From the NCBI GenBank assembly GCA_002480735.1, contig DLCS01000162.1, forward strand, positions 1 through 6,219: a DNA stretch of 6,219 bases, given 5' to 3'. The notes under the pieces were generated by a model. The model was not told where the DNA came from and ran no database searches. It saw only the letters and a program-made list of their open reading frames with translations. Shown here in pieces: positions 1-5,842 of this stretch. Both the position numbers and the translations under genes were made by a program. This DNA is from Bacillaceae bacterium UBA7792. GTDB taxonomy: Bacteria > Bacillota > Bacilli > Bacillales > Cytobacillaceae. Within the stretch, counting starts at the first letter, position 1. Every line of letters starts with the position of its first letter.

Positions 1-279
1 GATCCAAGTATGTATAGAGGCTTTCCAGGAGGTCCCGATGGATTCGCTCCGGCCTTACCAGGTGCTTTTGGGGAAGGAGCTCCACAAGACCAAGGTGCTG
101 CTGAAGCAGGAGGATTTGCTCCATCCCCAGGAGTTCAAGGGCCAGGGCTGACCCATGTGTACACTCCTCCTCAGGTTCAGCAATTTCCAAATCCCCCATA
201 TATGAATCCATACGGTCCGTATGGGGGCGGTTATGGAATGGGCGGAATGTCAAATTATAGTAATGACAATGAAGACTAA
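1..279 (+). CDS. safA: SafA spore coat assembly protein, C-terminal end (5' partial)
   Basis: The reading frame is open from the first base and stops at TAA 277-279, giving the last 92 residues of a longer protein. The ATG at base 10 is internal, not a start. The segment is low complexity: rich in Gly, Pro, Ala and Gln in its first half, then Pro/Tyr/Asn (NPPYMNPYGPYGGGYGMGG), with an acidic tail (NDNED). No folded domain is visible. Bacillus SafA has an N-terminal LysM domain, which would lie outside this window, and a Pro/Gly/Gln/Tyr-rich C-terminal part. It localises to the coat-cortex interface and recruits inner-coat proteins. The assignment rests on composition plus position, because in Bacillus safA lies just upstream of coxA, which is recognisable downstream here. 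Another Gly/Pro/Tyr-rich coat protein is possible. A clear intrinsic terminator follows the stop codon. Confidence 0.65.
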   Translation, partial: DPSMYRGFPGGPDGFAPALPGAFGEGAPQDQGAAEAGGFAPSPGVQGPGLTHVYTPPQVQQFPNPPYMNPYGPYGGGYGMGGMSNYSNDNED

Positions 280-1246
280 TGTACAAGGAGACGCCTTTTT
301 TATAAAGCGTCTCCTCTCTTTTTTGAACGACCATTTTGATATCCGCATACATCGCATCATGCCCCTAAGAAATCATGTATTTTTGATTGAAACAGCTGTT
401 AACCATAAACCTTATATTCTAAAAGGATTTTCTTCACCCTCTAAGCTTAGGCTACAGGAAATGTTTACAGCTGATTTGAAGAAGGCGGGCTTTTCCAATA
501 CCTATTCGTTTCAAGCTCTAGCGGCACAAAGCCCATTGTCTTTCGAGAATAGGTACTATGGAATAATGGAATACATCCCTCCATCTACTAACACATTTAC
601 TTTTCTTGAAAGGACAAATAGAGCAGAGGGCTTGACTCTTTTGCAAAAATATCACGAAACAACAGGAATGCTAGTGAATCGTTATGCAACCGAACTGGCA
701 CAGCATCAGCCACTGGAAAAATGGAAAAAGAGAAACGCTAGCTTCATCAAGAATATCCCAGTTATAGAATTTTTTGTCCAAAAGGAAATAATCGAAGAAT
801 ATATGAGCTGGGCAAATTGGTCATTGGAACATCTTGAAGCTACTCCTCCAAGCAACCCAGAATCAACAATCATATTGCATGGCGATGTTGCACATCATAA
901 TTTTCTTCGTTCAGTGGACGGAACGCTTTATCTCATCGATTTTGATTTGATCAGCATAGGGGAACAAAGTCAGGATTATCTCCAATATGCCAATCGAATC
1001 CTGCCTTTCTTAGATTGGTCCTTCGAGGGCTTATCTGAATTGGAGGTTATCCGTCCTTTTTTAAACGATAAAAAATTCTTGTATGGCTTGGCTTTCCCTA
1101 CGGATATTTTCCGGGAATGGAATCGACTCATTCGGGAAAGACAATATCATAATCCTGTTCGAGTAAGGCCTGTAATGGAGTTGACAGTGGGACAATTTGC
1201 TGAGAGAAAGAGCTTTTTTAAAGAAATAAGAAAATTAACGATGTAG
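269..1246 (+). CDS. CotS-like / aminoglycoside phosphotransferase-fold protein
   Basis: This is a kinase-fold protein of about 325 residues. The N-lobe contains PLRNHVFLIE (about 32-41) and YILKGF with a candidate ATP-contact Lys at about 52. The hinge-like segment is YYGIMEYIPP. The catalytic loop is HGDVAHHNF (about 204-212), with the HGDxxxxN pattern of aminoglycoside/choline kinases, and LIDFD (about 222-226) supplies the metal-binding Asp. The catalytic residues look intact, so activity is possible. In Bacillus, CotS/CotI/YutH/YsxE proteins of this fold are spore coat proteins, and its place between safA and coxA suggests a spore role by inference. The substrate is unknown. The start is uncertain: in-frame ATGs at 221, 233, 263 and 269 all overlap safA and none has a convincing SD. 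I chose 269 because it keeps the N-terminal helix with least overlap. The only good SD (AAGGAG 285-290) faces an ATA codon at 302. Confidence 0.8.
   Translation: MKTNVQGDAFFIKRLLSFLNDHFDIRIHRIMPLRNHVFLIETAVNHKPYILKGFSSPSKLRLQEMFTADLKKAGFSNTYSFQALAAQSPLSFENRYYGIMEYIPPSTNTFTFLERTNRAEGLTLLQKYHETTGMLVNRYATELAQHQPLEKWKKRNASFIKNIPVIEFFVQKEIIEEYMSWANWSLEHLEATPPSNPESTIILHGDVAHHNFLRSVDGTLYLIDFDLISIGEQSQDYLQYANRILPFLDWSFEGLSELEVIRPFLNDKKFLYGLAFPTDIFREWNRLIRERQYHNPVRVRPVMELTVGQFAERKSFFKEIRKLTM
286..324 (+). terminator. Intrinsic terminator of safA, inside the next reading frame
   Basis: GGAGACGC (287-294) pairs perfectly with GCGTCTCC (307-314), and A286-T315 adds one more pair. The 12-nt loop contains TTT and AAA that can extend the stem past a bulged C. 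The stem is followed by TCTC and six T (319-324). It begins 7 nt after the safA stop, the usual place for a rho-independent terminator. The same bases are also codons of the downstream kinase-like frame. Confidence 0.8.
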
Positions 1247-1335
1247 CATCCCACGAGGGAACAAATTTTTAATGGTTGACAGATTTGGGCGCAACTGACA
1301 GGATGAATTATTAGCTCCCCTCACACTCTAATAGT

Positions 1336-1363
1336 GAGCATTTGTTTAAGATGCTCTTATTTT
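1336..1363 (+). terminator. Possible weak terminator or attenuator before coxA
   Basis: GAGCAT (1336-1341) pairs with ATGCTC (1351-1356). A T-G and a T-A pair can extend the stem inward, leaving a 5-nt loop. The tract TTATTTT (1357-1363) follows. It lies 90 nt beyond the kinase-like gene and 6 nt ahead of the coxA SD, so it could end the upstream transcript or act as a leader attenuator. The stem is AT-rich and the U-tract is interrupted, so its efficiency is doubtful. Confidence 0.4.
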
Positions 1364-1368
1364 GGCGT

Positions 1369-1375
1369 AGGAGGT
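1369..1375 (+). promoter_or_regulatory. Ribosome binding site of coxA
   Basis: AGGAGGT is a near-perfect SD lying 8 nt before ATG 1384. It fixes the start there rather than at the in-frame TTG at 1342, which has no SD and lies in the upstream hairpin loop. Confidence 0.9.
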
Positions 1376-1383
1376 CCAAAAGG

Positions 1384-2094
1384 ATGCGAACAAAACGTAT
1401 CGTACTTCCAGCTATGATTTTCCTGTCCATTGGCTTAGTGGCCTGTGGGAACAATGAAGGCGCAAATAATGGCAGGAAAAATAATGTTGTCCCAATGGGA
1501 TATTACTCGAATGAGAATCATGAGAAAAGTGGAGGAAACGCCAATTGGCTGAATCAGGATAACGATGGTCCTTTAACAGAAATGATGGACCATACATTTG
1601 GCGGAGAGGGACAAAATAATGGCCTGAGGGGCATTAATAATCAAGCAGCCCCACAGGGAAGGGGAAATATTGATACTTTATTTAGTAGAAGTGACCAAAA
1701 TTATCATGGTCATCTCAATGACAATAATGGGAGAGCGAAGAGTGGATATTACACTGCCTATGATGGTAATTTAGCCAAGAAAATTAGTCATACAGCTAAT
1801 TCTGTCGTTAATGTTGGTGATGCTCGTACCGTTGTCCACAAGGATCATGTGCTGATTGGTGCGGTACTCGAGGATCCAAGACGTGAGCACGAAACAAAAG
1901 CAGCGATTCGCGATGCCGTTGATCCCCATTTAAAGGGAAAATCCCTCACTATTGTGACGAATGAGAGCAGCTATAATCAAATTCGCTCAATAGATAATTC
2001 TCTTAGGAGTGGGGAGCAATGGTACAAACTAGATAAGGATCTTGGAAATATGTTTAGACAGATCAAAAATACGGGAAATAATTTGAATAGGTAG
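1384..2094 (+). CDS. coxA: CoxA-like YhcN/YlaJ family sporulation lipoprotein
   Basis: The product is a 236-residue secreted lipoprotein. Residues 1-20 form a lipoprotein signal peptide: basic start (MRTKR), hydrophobic core and lipobox L-V-A-C, with Cys21 as the predicted lipid-attachment site. Residues 22 to about 125 are low complexity, rich in Asn, Gly and Asp (GNNEGANNGRKNN, QNNGLRG, DNNGR). Residues about 127-227 form the YhcN/YlaJ domain: an AKKISHTANSVVNV helix, VHKDHVLIGAVL strands, and a second half with TIVTNESSYNQIRSI. In B. subtilis CoxA is a cortex-associated spore protein encoded beside safA, so the name rests on family plus neighbourhood. It is somewhat longer than B. subtilis CoxA as I recall it, because of the Asn/Gly-rich linker. 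Other YhcN/YlaJ paralogues exist, so orthology is likely but not proven. I see no convincing own promoter. The gene ends in a strong terminator that overlaps its stop codon by one base. Confidence 0.85.
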   Translation: MRTKRIVLPAMIFLSIGLVACGNNEGANNGRKNNVVPMGYYSNENHEKSGGNANWLNQDNDGPLTEMMDHTFGGEGQNNGLRGINNQAAPQGRGNIDTLFSRSDQNYHGHLNDNNGRAKSGYYTAYDGNLAKKISHTANSVVNVGDARTVVHKDHVLIGAVLEDPRREHETKAAIRDAVDPHLKGKSLTIVTNESSYNQIRSIDNSLRSGEQWYKLDKDLGNMFRQIKNTGNNLNR

Positions 2095-2123
2095 AAGAGC
2101 ATACCCCTGCTCTTCTTTTTTTT
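2094..2123 (+). terminator. Intrinsic terminator of coxA
   Basis: GAAGAGCA (2094-2101) pairs perfectly with TGCTCTTC (2108-2115) across a 6-nt loop. Eight consecutive T follow (2116-2123). The stem begins at the last base of the coxA stop codon. It separates coxA from bofC transcription. Confidence 0.92.
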
Positions 2124-2136
2124 CTTTTACTTTGGA

Positions 2137-2166
2137 TAATATTTGTTAGGATTGGTCACAATACTA
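2137..2166 (+). promoter_or_regulatory. Possible forespore (SigG/SigF-like) promoter of bofC
   Basis: TAATA (2137-2141) and AATACTA (2160-2166) are separated by 18 nt. They resemble the SigG-type elements GHATR and CATWMTA with one mismatch each. Forespore expression of bofC is known in B. subtilis, which favours this reading. A competing candidate is an extended -10, TGGTATATT (2179-2187), without a recognisable -35. Both are weak matches judged by eye. Confidence 0.3.
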
Positions 2167-2220
2167 CTGGACAATGCTTGGTATATTTAAACAATTAACC
2201 CTTTAAATGAGGTGACCAAT
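2151..2220 (+). repeat. 9-bp inverted repeat spanning the bofC leader
   Basis: ATTGGTCAC (2151-2159) is the exact reverse complement of GTGACCAAT (2212-2220), with 52 nt between the arms. The right arm covers the last four bases of the bofC SD and ends at the base before the GTG start. In a transcript that begins upstream, the arms could pair and hide the SD. As DNA, the arms are about 61 bp apart and could be paired protein sites. The repeat is seen directly; its function is inference. Confidence 0.6.
2209..2215 (+). promoter_or_regulatory. Ribosome binding site of bofC
   Basis: GAGGTGA matches the anti-SD well and lies 5 nt before GTG 2221. The upstream in-frame GTG at 2212 lies within this SD, so 2221 is the better start. 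Confidence 0.8.
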
Positions 2221-2751
2221 GTGAATAACAATAGGTCTGTTATGATGGGTGTATTTCTTTTTCTGCCTTTGTTATTTATTCAGACAAATGTCGATGCCCA
2301 AATAGAAAATATAGAAAAAATGGATACATTCGAGCCGATTGAGGTTGAGGTCGTGCTTGAAAGATGGTATCTAGATGGGGAGTTTAGTCAAGAAATTGTC
2401 AAGGAAACGATCCTGTCGATGGAGGATTTCTGGGCAAAATACGATAACTGGCAGTTAATTGATATGGAAGAAAAAAGGGTTGTATTTAGGAAGTATGTCG
2501 ATGATATTTCCCCGCTATTGAAAGCGAATGGCTATTTTGGGATAACGGGTGACGGGACGCTAACGATATTTAATGGCAAACCCCATCCTTCTAAAATTAT
2601 TCATACCTTTTTTCAGCTAGACATGGGCAAGCTTGAGAGCAAAAGACATGAAGAATTGAAAAAAGGGATCCCAATAAAAAATAAGGATCATTATGTAGAA
2701 GTATTAGAGACCTTTAAAAATTACACATTAGAAGAAAAAGAAGAAAATTAG
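2221..2751 (+). CDS. bofC: BofC, intercompartmental sporulation regulator
   Basis: The product is a 176-residue exported protein, close to the usual BofC length of about 170. Residues 1-26 are a signal peptide: a short polar start, a hydrophobic core (about 8-20) and a probable cleavage site after VDA (24-26). The BofC N-terminal domain follows, including LERWYLDG (47-53) and SMEDFWAKY (66-74). The C-terminal domain begins near DDISPLLKANGYFGIT (94-109) and runs through DGTLTIFNG and FFQLDMGKLES. In B. subtilis BofC lies between the forespore membranes and inhibits the serine protease SpoIVB, delaying the SpoIVFB/SigK checkpoint until SigG is active. The start is GTG behind the SD GAGGTGA. 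It sits directly upstream of ruvA but is separated by a terminator, so it is probably transcribed alone. The 9-bp inverted repeat over its SD may regulate translation. Confidence 0.93.
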   Translation: MNNNRSVMMGVFLFLPLLFIQTNVDAQIENIEKMDTFEPIEVEVVLERWYLDGEFSQEIVKETILSMEDFWAKYDNWQLIDMEEKRVVFRKYVDDISPLLKANGYFGITGDGTLTIFNGKPHPSKIIHTFFQLDMGKLESKRHEELKKGIPIKNKDHYVEVLETFKNYTLEEKEEN

Positions 2752-2754
2752 AGA

Positions 2755-2785
2755 AATGAACCGTACTGGCTGCGGTTCATTTTTT
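2755..2785 (+). terminator. Intrinsic terminator of bofC
   Basis: AATGAACCG (2755-2763) pairs perfectly with CGGTTCATT (2773-2781) around a 9-nt loop. The T-run 2780-2785 follows, partly shared with the stem. It lies 3 nt after the bofC stop and insulates ruvA. Confidence 0.9.
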
Positions 2786-2820
2786 GGTGTTATATATGAA
2801 TGTCGAGACTGGTCGATTTC

Positions 2821-2849
2821 TTTATGGGATTCCGATTGTATGTTACAAT
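2821..2849 (+). promoter_or_regulatory. Probable SigA promoter for ruvA (extended -10)
   Basis: TGTTACAAT (2841-2849) combines an extended -10 TGn with TACAAT, 5 of 6 matches to TATAAT. The hexamer 17 nt upstream, TTTATG (2821-2826), is a poor -35, which is common when the -10 is extended. The predicted start is near 2856, leaving a leader of about 25 nt before the TTG start. It is the best vegetative promoter candidate after the bofC terminator. Confidence 0.5.
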
Positions 2850-2881
2850 GAGTTACAGCAAATTAGAGGAGAGAAATACGA

Positions 2882-3496
2882 TTGTTTGAGTTTATTCAGG
2901 GGAAGGTCGATTTTGTTGGACCAGAGTATATTGTCGTAGAAACAAGGGGAGTTGGATTTCAAATTCAAACCCCGAATCCATTTATTTATACGAAAGACTT
3001 AGAAAATGAAGTGAAGGTGTATACATACCATTATGTGCGTCAGGATGCCATGGCGCTTTATGGATTTCAGACACGACAGGAGAAGACGCTTTTTACAAAG
3101 CTCTTAAATGTATCGGGAATTGGTCCAAAGGGGGCGCTTGCGATCCTCGCTTCGGGTGAGCCGGAGCAGGTCGTTGATGCGATCGAAAATGAAGATGAGA
3201 GCTTCCTGATTAAGTTTCCAGGGGTCGGTAAAAAGACTGCAAGGCAAATGATATTGGATCTGAAGGGCAAGCTTCAGAATGTGGTCCCAGATTTTTTCCC
3301 AGACTTATTTTCTCCGGAAAAAGGCCAAAGAGTGTCATCCCCATCTTCTAATCAAGAGCTTGAGGAAGCGCTTCTGGCATTGCAAGCATTGGGCTATTCT
3401 GATAAGGAAATTAAGAAGATTACGCCAGACCTGCAGAAGGAAAGCTTAACGACGGATCAATATATTAAGAAAGCCTTACAAAAATTGTTAAGATAA
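2882..3496 (+). CDS. ruvA: Holliday junction DNA helicase subunit RuvA
   Basis: The 204-residue product is typical in length (about 200). RuvA tetramers grip four-way junctions and load RuvB rings for branch migration. Domain I (about 1-63) is the OB-fold with [22 protein letters not shown] and ALYGF. Domain II carries two helix-hairpin-helix motifs: [15 protein letters not shown] (about 75-89) and [16 protein letters not shown] (about 112-127). A flexible linker rich in Pro and Ser (about 133-156) leads to domain III (about 157-204; [19 protein letters not shown]), which contacts RuvB. All expected elements are present. The start is TTG, supported by GAGGAG at 2866-2871 ten nt upstream and by the conserved MxEFxxG opening. 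ruvB follows after 13 nt, so the two are surely cotranscribed. A degenerate LexA-like site overlaps the promoter but is not convincing. Confidence 0.97.
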   Translation: MFEFIQGKVDFVGPEYIVVETRGVGFQIQTPNPFIYTKDLENEVKVYTYHYVRQDAMALYGFQTRQEKTLFTKLLNVSGIGPKGALAILASGEPEQVVDAIENEDESFLIKFPGVGKKTARQMILDLKGKLQNVVPDFFPDLFSPEKGQRVSSPSSNQELEEALLALQALGYSDKEIKKITPDLQKESLTTDQYIKKALQKLLR

Positions 3497-3497
3497 A

Positions 3498-3504
3498 GGG
3501 GTGA
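3498..3504 (+). promoter_or_regulatory. Ribosome binding site that sets the ruvB start
   Basis: GGGGTGA lies 5 nt before GTG 3510. An alternative in-frame GTG at 3501 is inside this SD and has no suitable SD of its own. The 3510 start also gives an [11 protein letters not shown] opening that matches the MDERLVSSEAD start of B. subtilis RuvB as I remember it. Confidence 0.75.
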
Positions 3505-3509
3505 AATCG

Positions 3510-4523
3510 GTGGAGGAACGGATCGTTTCAGGCGAGGCTGATACTGGGGAGCTATCACTCGAACAAAGCCTACGTCCTCAAACTTTAAAGCAGTACATCG
3601 GGCAAGATAAGGTAAAGGAAAACTTAGGGATTTTTATTGAAGCGGCTAAGCTCCGGCAGGAAACATTGGACCATGTTCTTTTATACGGCCCACCTGATCT
3701 TGGAAAAACAACTCTAGCTGCGATTATTGCCAATGAGATGGGGGTCAATATCCGAACAACTGCGGGTCCAGCGATCGAACGGCCCGGGGATCTGGCAGCG
3801 ATCCTAACAGCGCTTGAGCCTGGCGATGTTCTTTTCATTGATGAAATTCACCGTCTTCCACGGGCGATAGAAGAGGTCCTTTATCCAGCAATGGAAGACT
3901 TTTGCCTAGATATCGTGATCGGAAAGGGACCAAGCGCCCGAGCGGTTCGCTTGGATCTTCCCCCGTTCACATTGGTCGGTGCCACTACAAGAGCGGGCTC
4001 TTTATCGGCACCGCTAAGGGATCGATTTGGAGTATTAAGCAGATTGGAGTATTATCGTGAGGAGCAGCTGAAGGAGATAGTGGTTCGAACGGCTGAGCTG
4101 TTTGCTATTCATATTGAATCTGCCGCTGCCACAGAAATTGCTAAGCGATCGAGAGGAACGCCGAGAATCGCCAATCGTTTGCTTCGTAGGGTGAGAGATT
4201 ATGCTCAAGTTCGCGGGGATGGAGCGATTGATTTCCTTTTGGCACAGGAAGCATTGGAATTACTTCAGGTCGATCGTTTAGGCTTAGATCATATTGACCA
4301 TAAATTATTAAAAGGGATCATTGAAAGATTTCGTGGAGGCCCTGTCGGTTTGGATACGATTGCAGCTAGCATCGGGGAAGAATCCACGACCATTGAGGAT
4401 GTGTATGAGCCCTTTTTATTGCAGATTGGCTTTTTACAAAGAACACCTAGAGGACGAGTAGTGACTGACCTCGTATATCGCCATTTTCAAATGGAGGTGC
4501 CGGGCCATGACAGGCATTCCTAA
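3510..4523 (+). CDS. ruvB: Holliday junction branch-migration ATPase RuvB
   Basis: The product is a 337-residue AAA+ motor that forms hexameric rings on DNA with RuvA. Visible in order (numbering from GTG 3510): [13 protein letters not shown] (about 20-32); Walker A GPPDLGKT (60-67); Walker B LFIDEIHR (108-115); sensor 1 region VGATTRAG (156-163); PLRDRFG (168-174), which holds the arginine-finger region; sensor 2 region [13 protein letters not shown] (215-227); and a C-terminal winged-helix domain with [10 protein letters not shown] and FLQRTPRGR. The length and every other motif are normal. The oddity is Asp63 (GAT, 3696-3698) in Walker A, where RuvB proteins I know have Gly (GPPGLGKT). This may impair ATP binding, or be an error. 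The gene overlaps the following DUF2905 gene by 17 nt, implying translational coupling. Confidence 0.96.
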   Translation: MEERIVSGEADTGELSLEQSLRPQTLKQYIGQDKVKENLGIFIEAAKLRQETLDHVLLYGPPDLGKTTLAAIIANEMGVNIRTTAGPAIERPGDLAAILTALEPGDVLFIDEIHRLPRAIEEVLYPAMEDFCLDIVIGKGPSARAVRLDLPPFTLVGATTRAGSLSAPLRDRFGVLSRLEYYREEQLKEIVVRTAELFAIHIESAAATEIAKRSRGTPRIANRLLRRVRDYAQVRGDGAIDFLLAQEALELLQVDRLGLDHIDHKLLKGIIERFRGGPVGLDTIAASIGEESTTIEDVYEPFLLQIGFLQRTPRGRVVTDLVYRHFQMEVPGHDRHS

Positions 4524-4713
4524 GCTTCTGATGATAATCGGAGCCATCACATTTATGATTGGTTTTCTGATGCAATTCATTCCTATTGGAAAGCTTCCTG
4601 GGGATATTGTGTTCAAGAAGGGAAATGCAACCTTTTATTTTCCTATTGTCACTTCCATACTACTAAGTATAGTCCTTTCGTTAATCTTTTATTTTATCGG
4701 AAAATTTCGCTAA
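4507..4713 (+). CDS. DUF2905 small membrane protein
   Basis: The 68-residue product has two predicted membrane helices, about 6-26 and 46-65. They are joined by a short conserved-looking loop with [18 protein letters not shown] (about 29-46). The LPGDI and TFYFP pattern is typical of the DUF2905 family, whose function is unknown. The start is well supported: GGAGGTG at 4493-4499 lies 7 nt before ATG 4507, within the 3' end of ruvB. The gene overlaps ruvB by 17 nt and ends 13 nt before queA, so it belongs to the same operon. DUF2905 genes often sit between ruvB and queA in Bacilli and Clostridia as I recall, so the position is normal. No catalytic residues are evident. Confidence 0.9.
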   Translation: MTGIPKLLMIIGAITFMIGFLMQFIPIGKLPGDIVFKKGNATFYFPIVTSILLSIVLSLIFYFIGKFR

Positions 4714-4715
4714 GC

Positions 4716-4721
4716 GGGTGA
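4716..4721 (+). promoter_or_regulatory. Ribosome binding site that sets the queA start
   Basis: GGGTGA lies 5 nt before TTG 4727. The in-frame GTG at 4718 falls inside this SD. The TTG start gives [17 protein letters not shown], the conserved opening of QueA proteins. Confidence 0.75.
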
Positions 4722-4726
4722 CATCA

Positions 4727-5755
4727 TTGAAGGTAGACTTATTTGATTTTGATTTGCCAGAGGAATTGATTGCGCAGACACCACTGAAGGACCGCACAAG
4801 CAGTAGACTCATGGTATTAGACAAGGAAACGGGTAAGCTGGAACATGATATTTTTAAAAATATCAAAGCCTATTTACGAGCAGGGGATTGTCTCGTTCTG
4901 AATGATACGAAGGTGCTTCCAGCAAGACTTTTCGGAGAGAAGGAAGAGACGGGAGCGAAAATTGAGGTGCTCCTTTTAAAACAGGTGGAAGGTGATACAT
5001 GGGAAACCCTTGTAAAGCCTGCTAAAAGAATTAAGGAAGGGTCTGTGATCCGCTTTGGAGATGGCCGACTCACGGCTGTCTGTGTAGGTGAAAAAGACCA
5101 TGGAGGGCGGATTTTCACCTTCCAATACGAGGGCATTTTTTAGGAAGTGCTAGAGTCGCTTGGGGAGATGCCACTGCCGCCATATATTAAGGAACAGCTT
5201 GAAGATAAGGACCGATATCAGACCGTCTACGCAAAGGAGCGTGGCTCAGCAGCTGCTCCAACCGCAGGGCTTCATTTTACAGAGGAGCTATTGGAAGAAC
5301 TGAAGGATATGGGTGTCCATATTGCTTTCATTACTCTGCATGTGGGTCTTGGAACCTTTCGACCTGTCAGCGTGGATGATGTAGATGAGCACGAAATGCA
5401 TGCGGAATTTTATCAAGTAACCGAAGGAACAGCGAGGCTGCTTAATGAGGTTCGGGAAAAAGGCGGCAGAATTATTACGGTAGGAACGACCTCAACAAGA
5501 ACGCTGGAGACGATTGCAACGGCCAATGATGGTAAGTTTGTTTCTGACAGCGGTTGGACCAATATTTTCATCTATCCAGGCTATGAATTTAAGGCGATTG
5601 ATGGAATGATCACGAATTTTCATTTGCCAAAGTCGACTTTAATCATGCTGGTTAGTGCTTTAGCGGGTAGAGAGAATGTGCTGCATGCTTACAAGACAGC
5701 CGTTAAGGAAAAATATCGTTTCTTTAGTTTTGGAGATGCGATGCTCATTGTTTAG
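4727..5755 (+). pseudogene. queA: queA, SAM:tRNA ribosyltransferase-isomerase, with an internal amber stop
   Basis: QueA transfers and isomerises the ribosyl group of S-adenosylmethionine onto preQ1-modified tRNA, forming epoxyqueuosine in the wobble base of Asp, Asn, His and Tyr tRNAs. The frame would encode 342 residues counting the stop position, the normal QueA length. It is split by TAG at 5141-5143 (codon 139). The upstream part ends FQYEGIF and the same frame continues as [19 protein letters not shown]. Homologues such as B. subtilis QueA have Tyr at this point as I recall, so a single T/C-to-G change at 5143 explains it. Every later motif survives: [53 protein letters not shown] and [10 protein letters not shown] restart at GTG 5147 has no spaced SD. 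This is a recent nonsense mutation, a suppressed codon or a sequencing error, with no sign of wider decay. Confidence 0.9.
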
Positions 5756-5842
5756 GCATTTTTTTCAATCCATGCCGCTCTAGTTTTAGGTAATCGAAAT
5801 AAGTGTAGGTATTGGGGCAGTACAATATCAAAGTCCGTATGA

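Noticed and set aside
1249..1260. TCCC-ACGA-GGGA hairpin after the kinase-like gene
   Set aside because: A 4-bp stem without an adjoining T-tract is too small to call a terminator.
1276..1304. Perfect -35 TTGACA (1276-1281) as a SigA promoter for coxA
   Set aside because: The hexamer 17 nt downstream is CAGGAT, a poor -10, and a sporulation sigma would be expected; SigE, SigG and SigK matches in 1297-1333 also fail on spacing.
1342..1383. Extended N-terminus for the coxA-like protein starting at TTG 1342
   Set aside because: No SD is present and the extension lies in a hairpin; ATG 1384 has a near-perfect SD and leads straight into a lipoprotein signal peptide.
3067..5136. Minus-strand open frames within ruvA, ruvB and queA
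   Set aside because: They are short, have no recognisable domains or SDs, and lie opposite strongly conserved genes, so they are shadows.
5131..5150. Programmed frameshift in queA at the TTTTTTA run before the stop
   Set aside because: The coding frame is the same before and after the TAG, so a shift would not restore the protein, and the run is out of phase with a -1 slippery heptamer.
5147..5755. Independent gene starting at GTG 5147
   Set aside because: It is simply the C-terminal part of QueA, with no properly spaced SD; treated as part of the interrupted queA.
5755..5776. Terminator after queA from GGCAT and ATGCC
   Set aside because: The stem is only 5 bp with a 12-nt loop, and no T-run follows the second arm.
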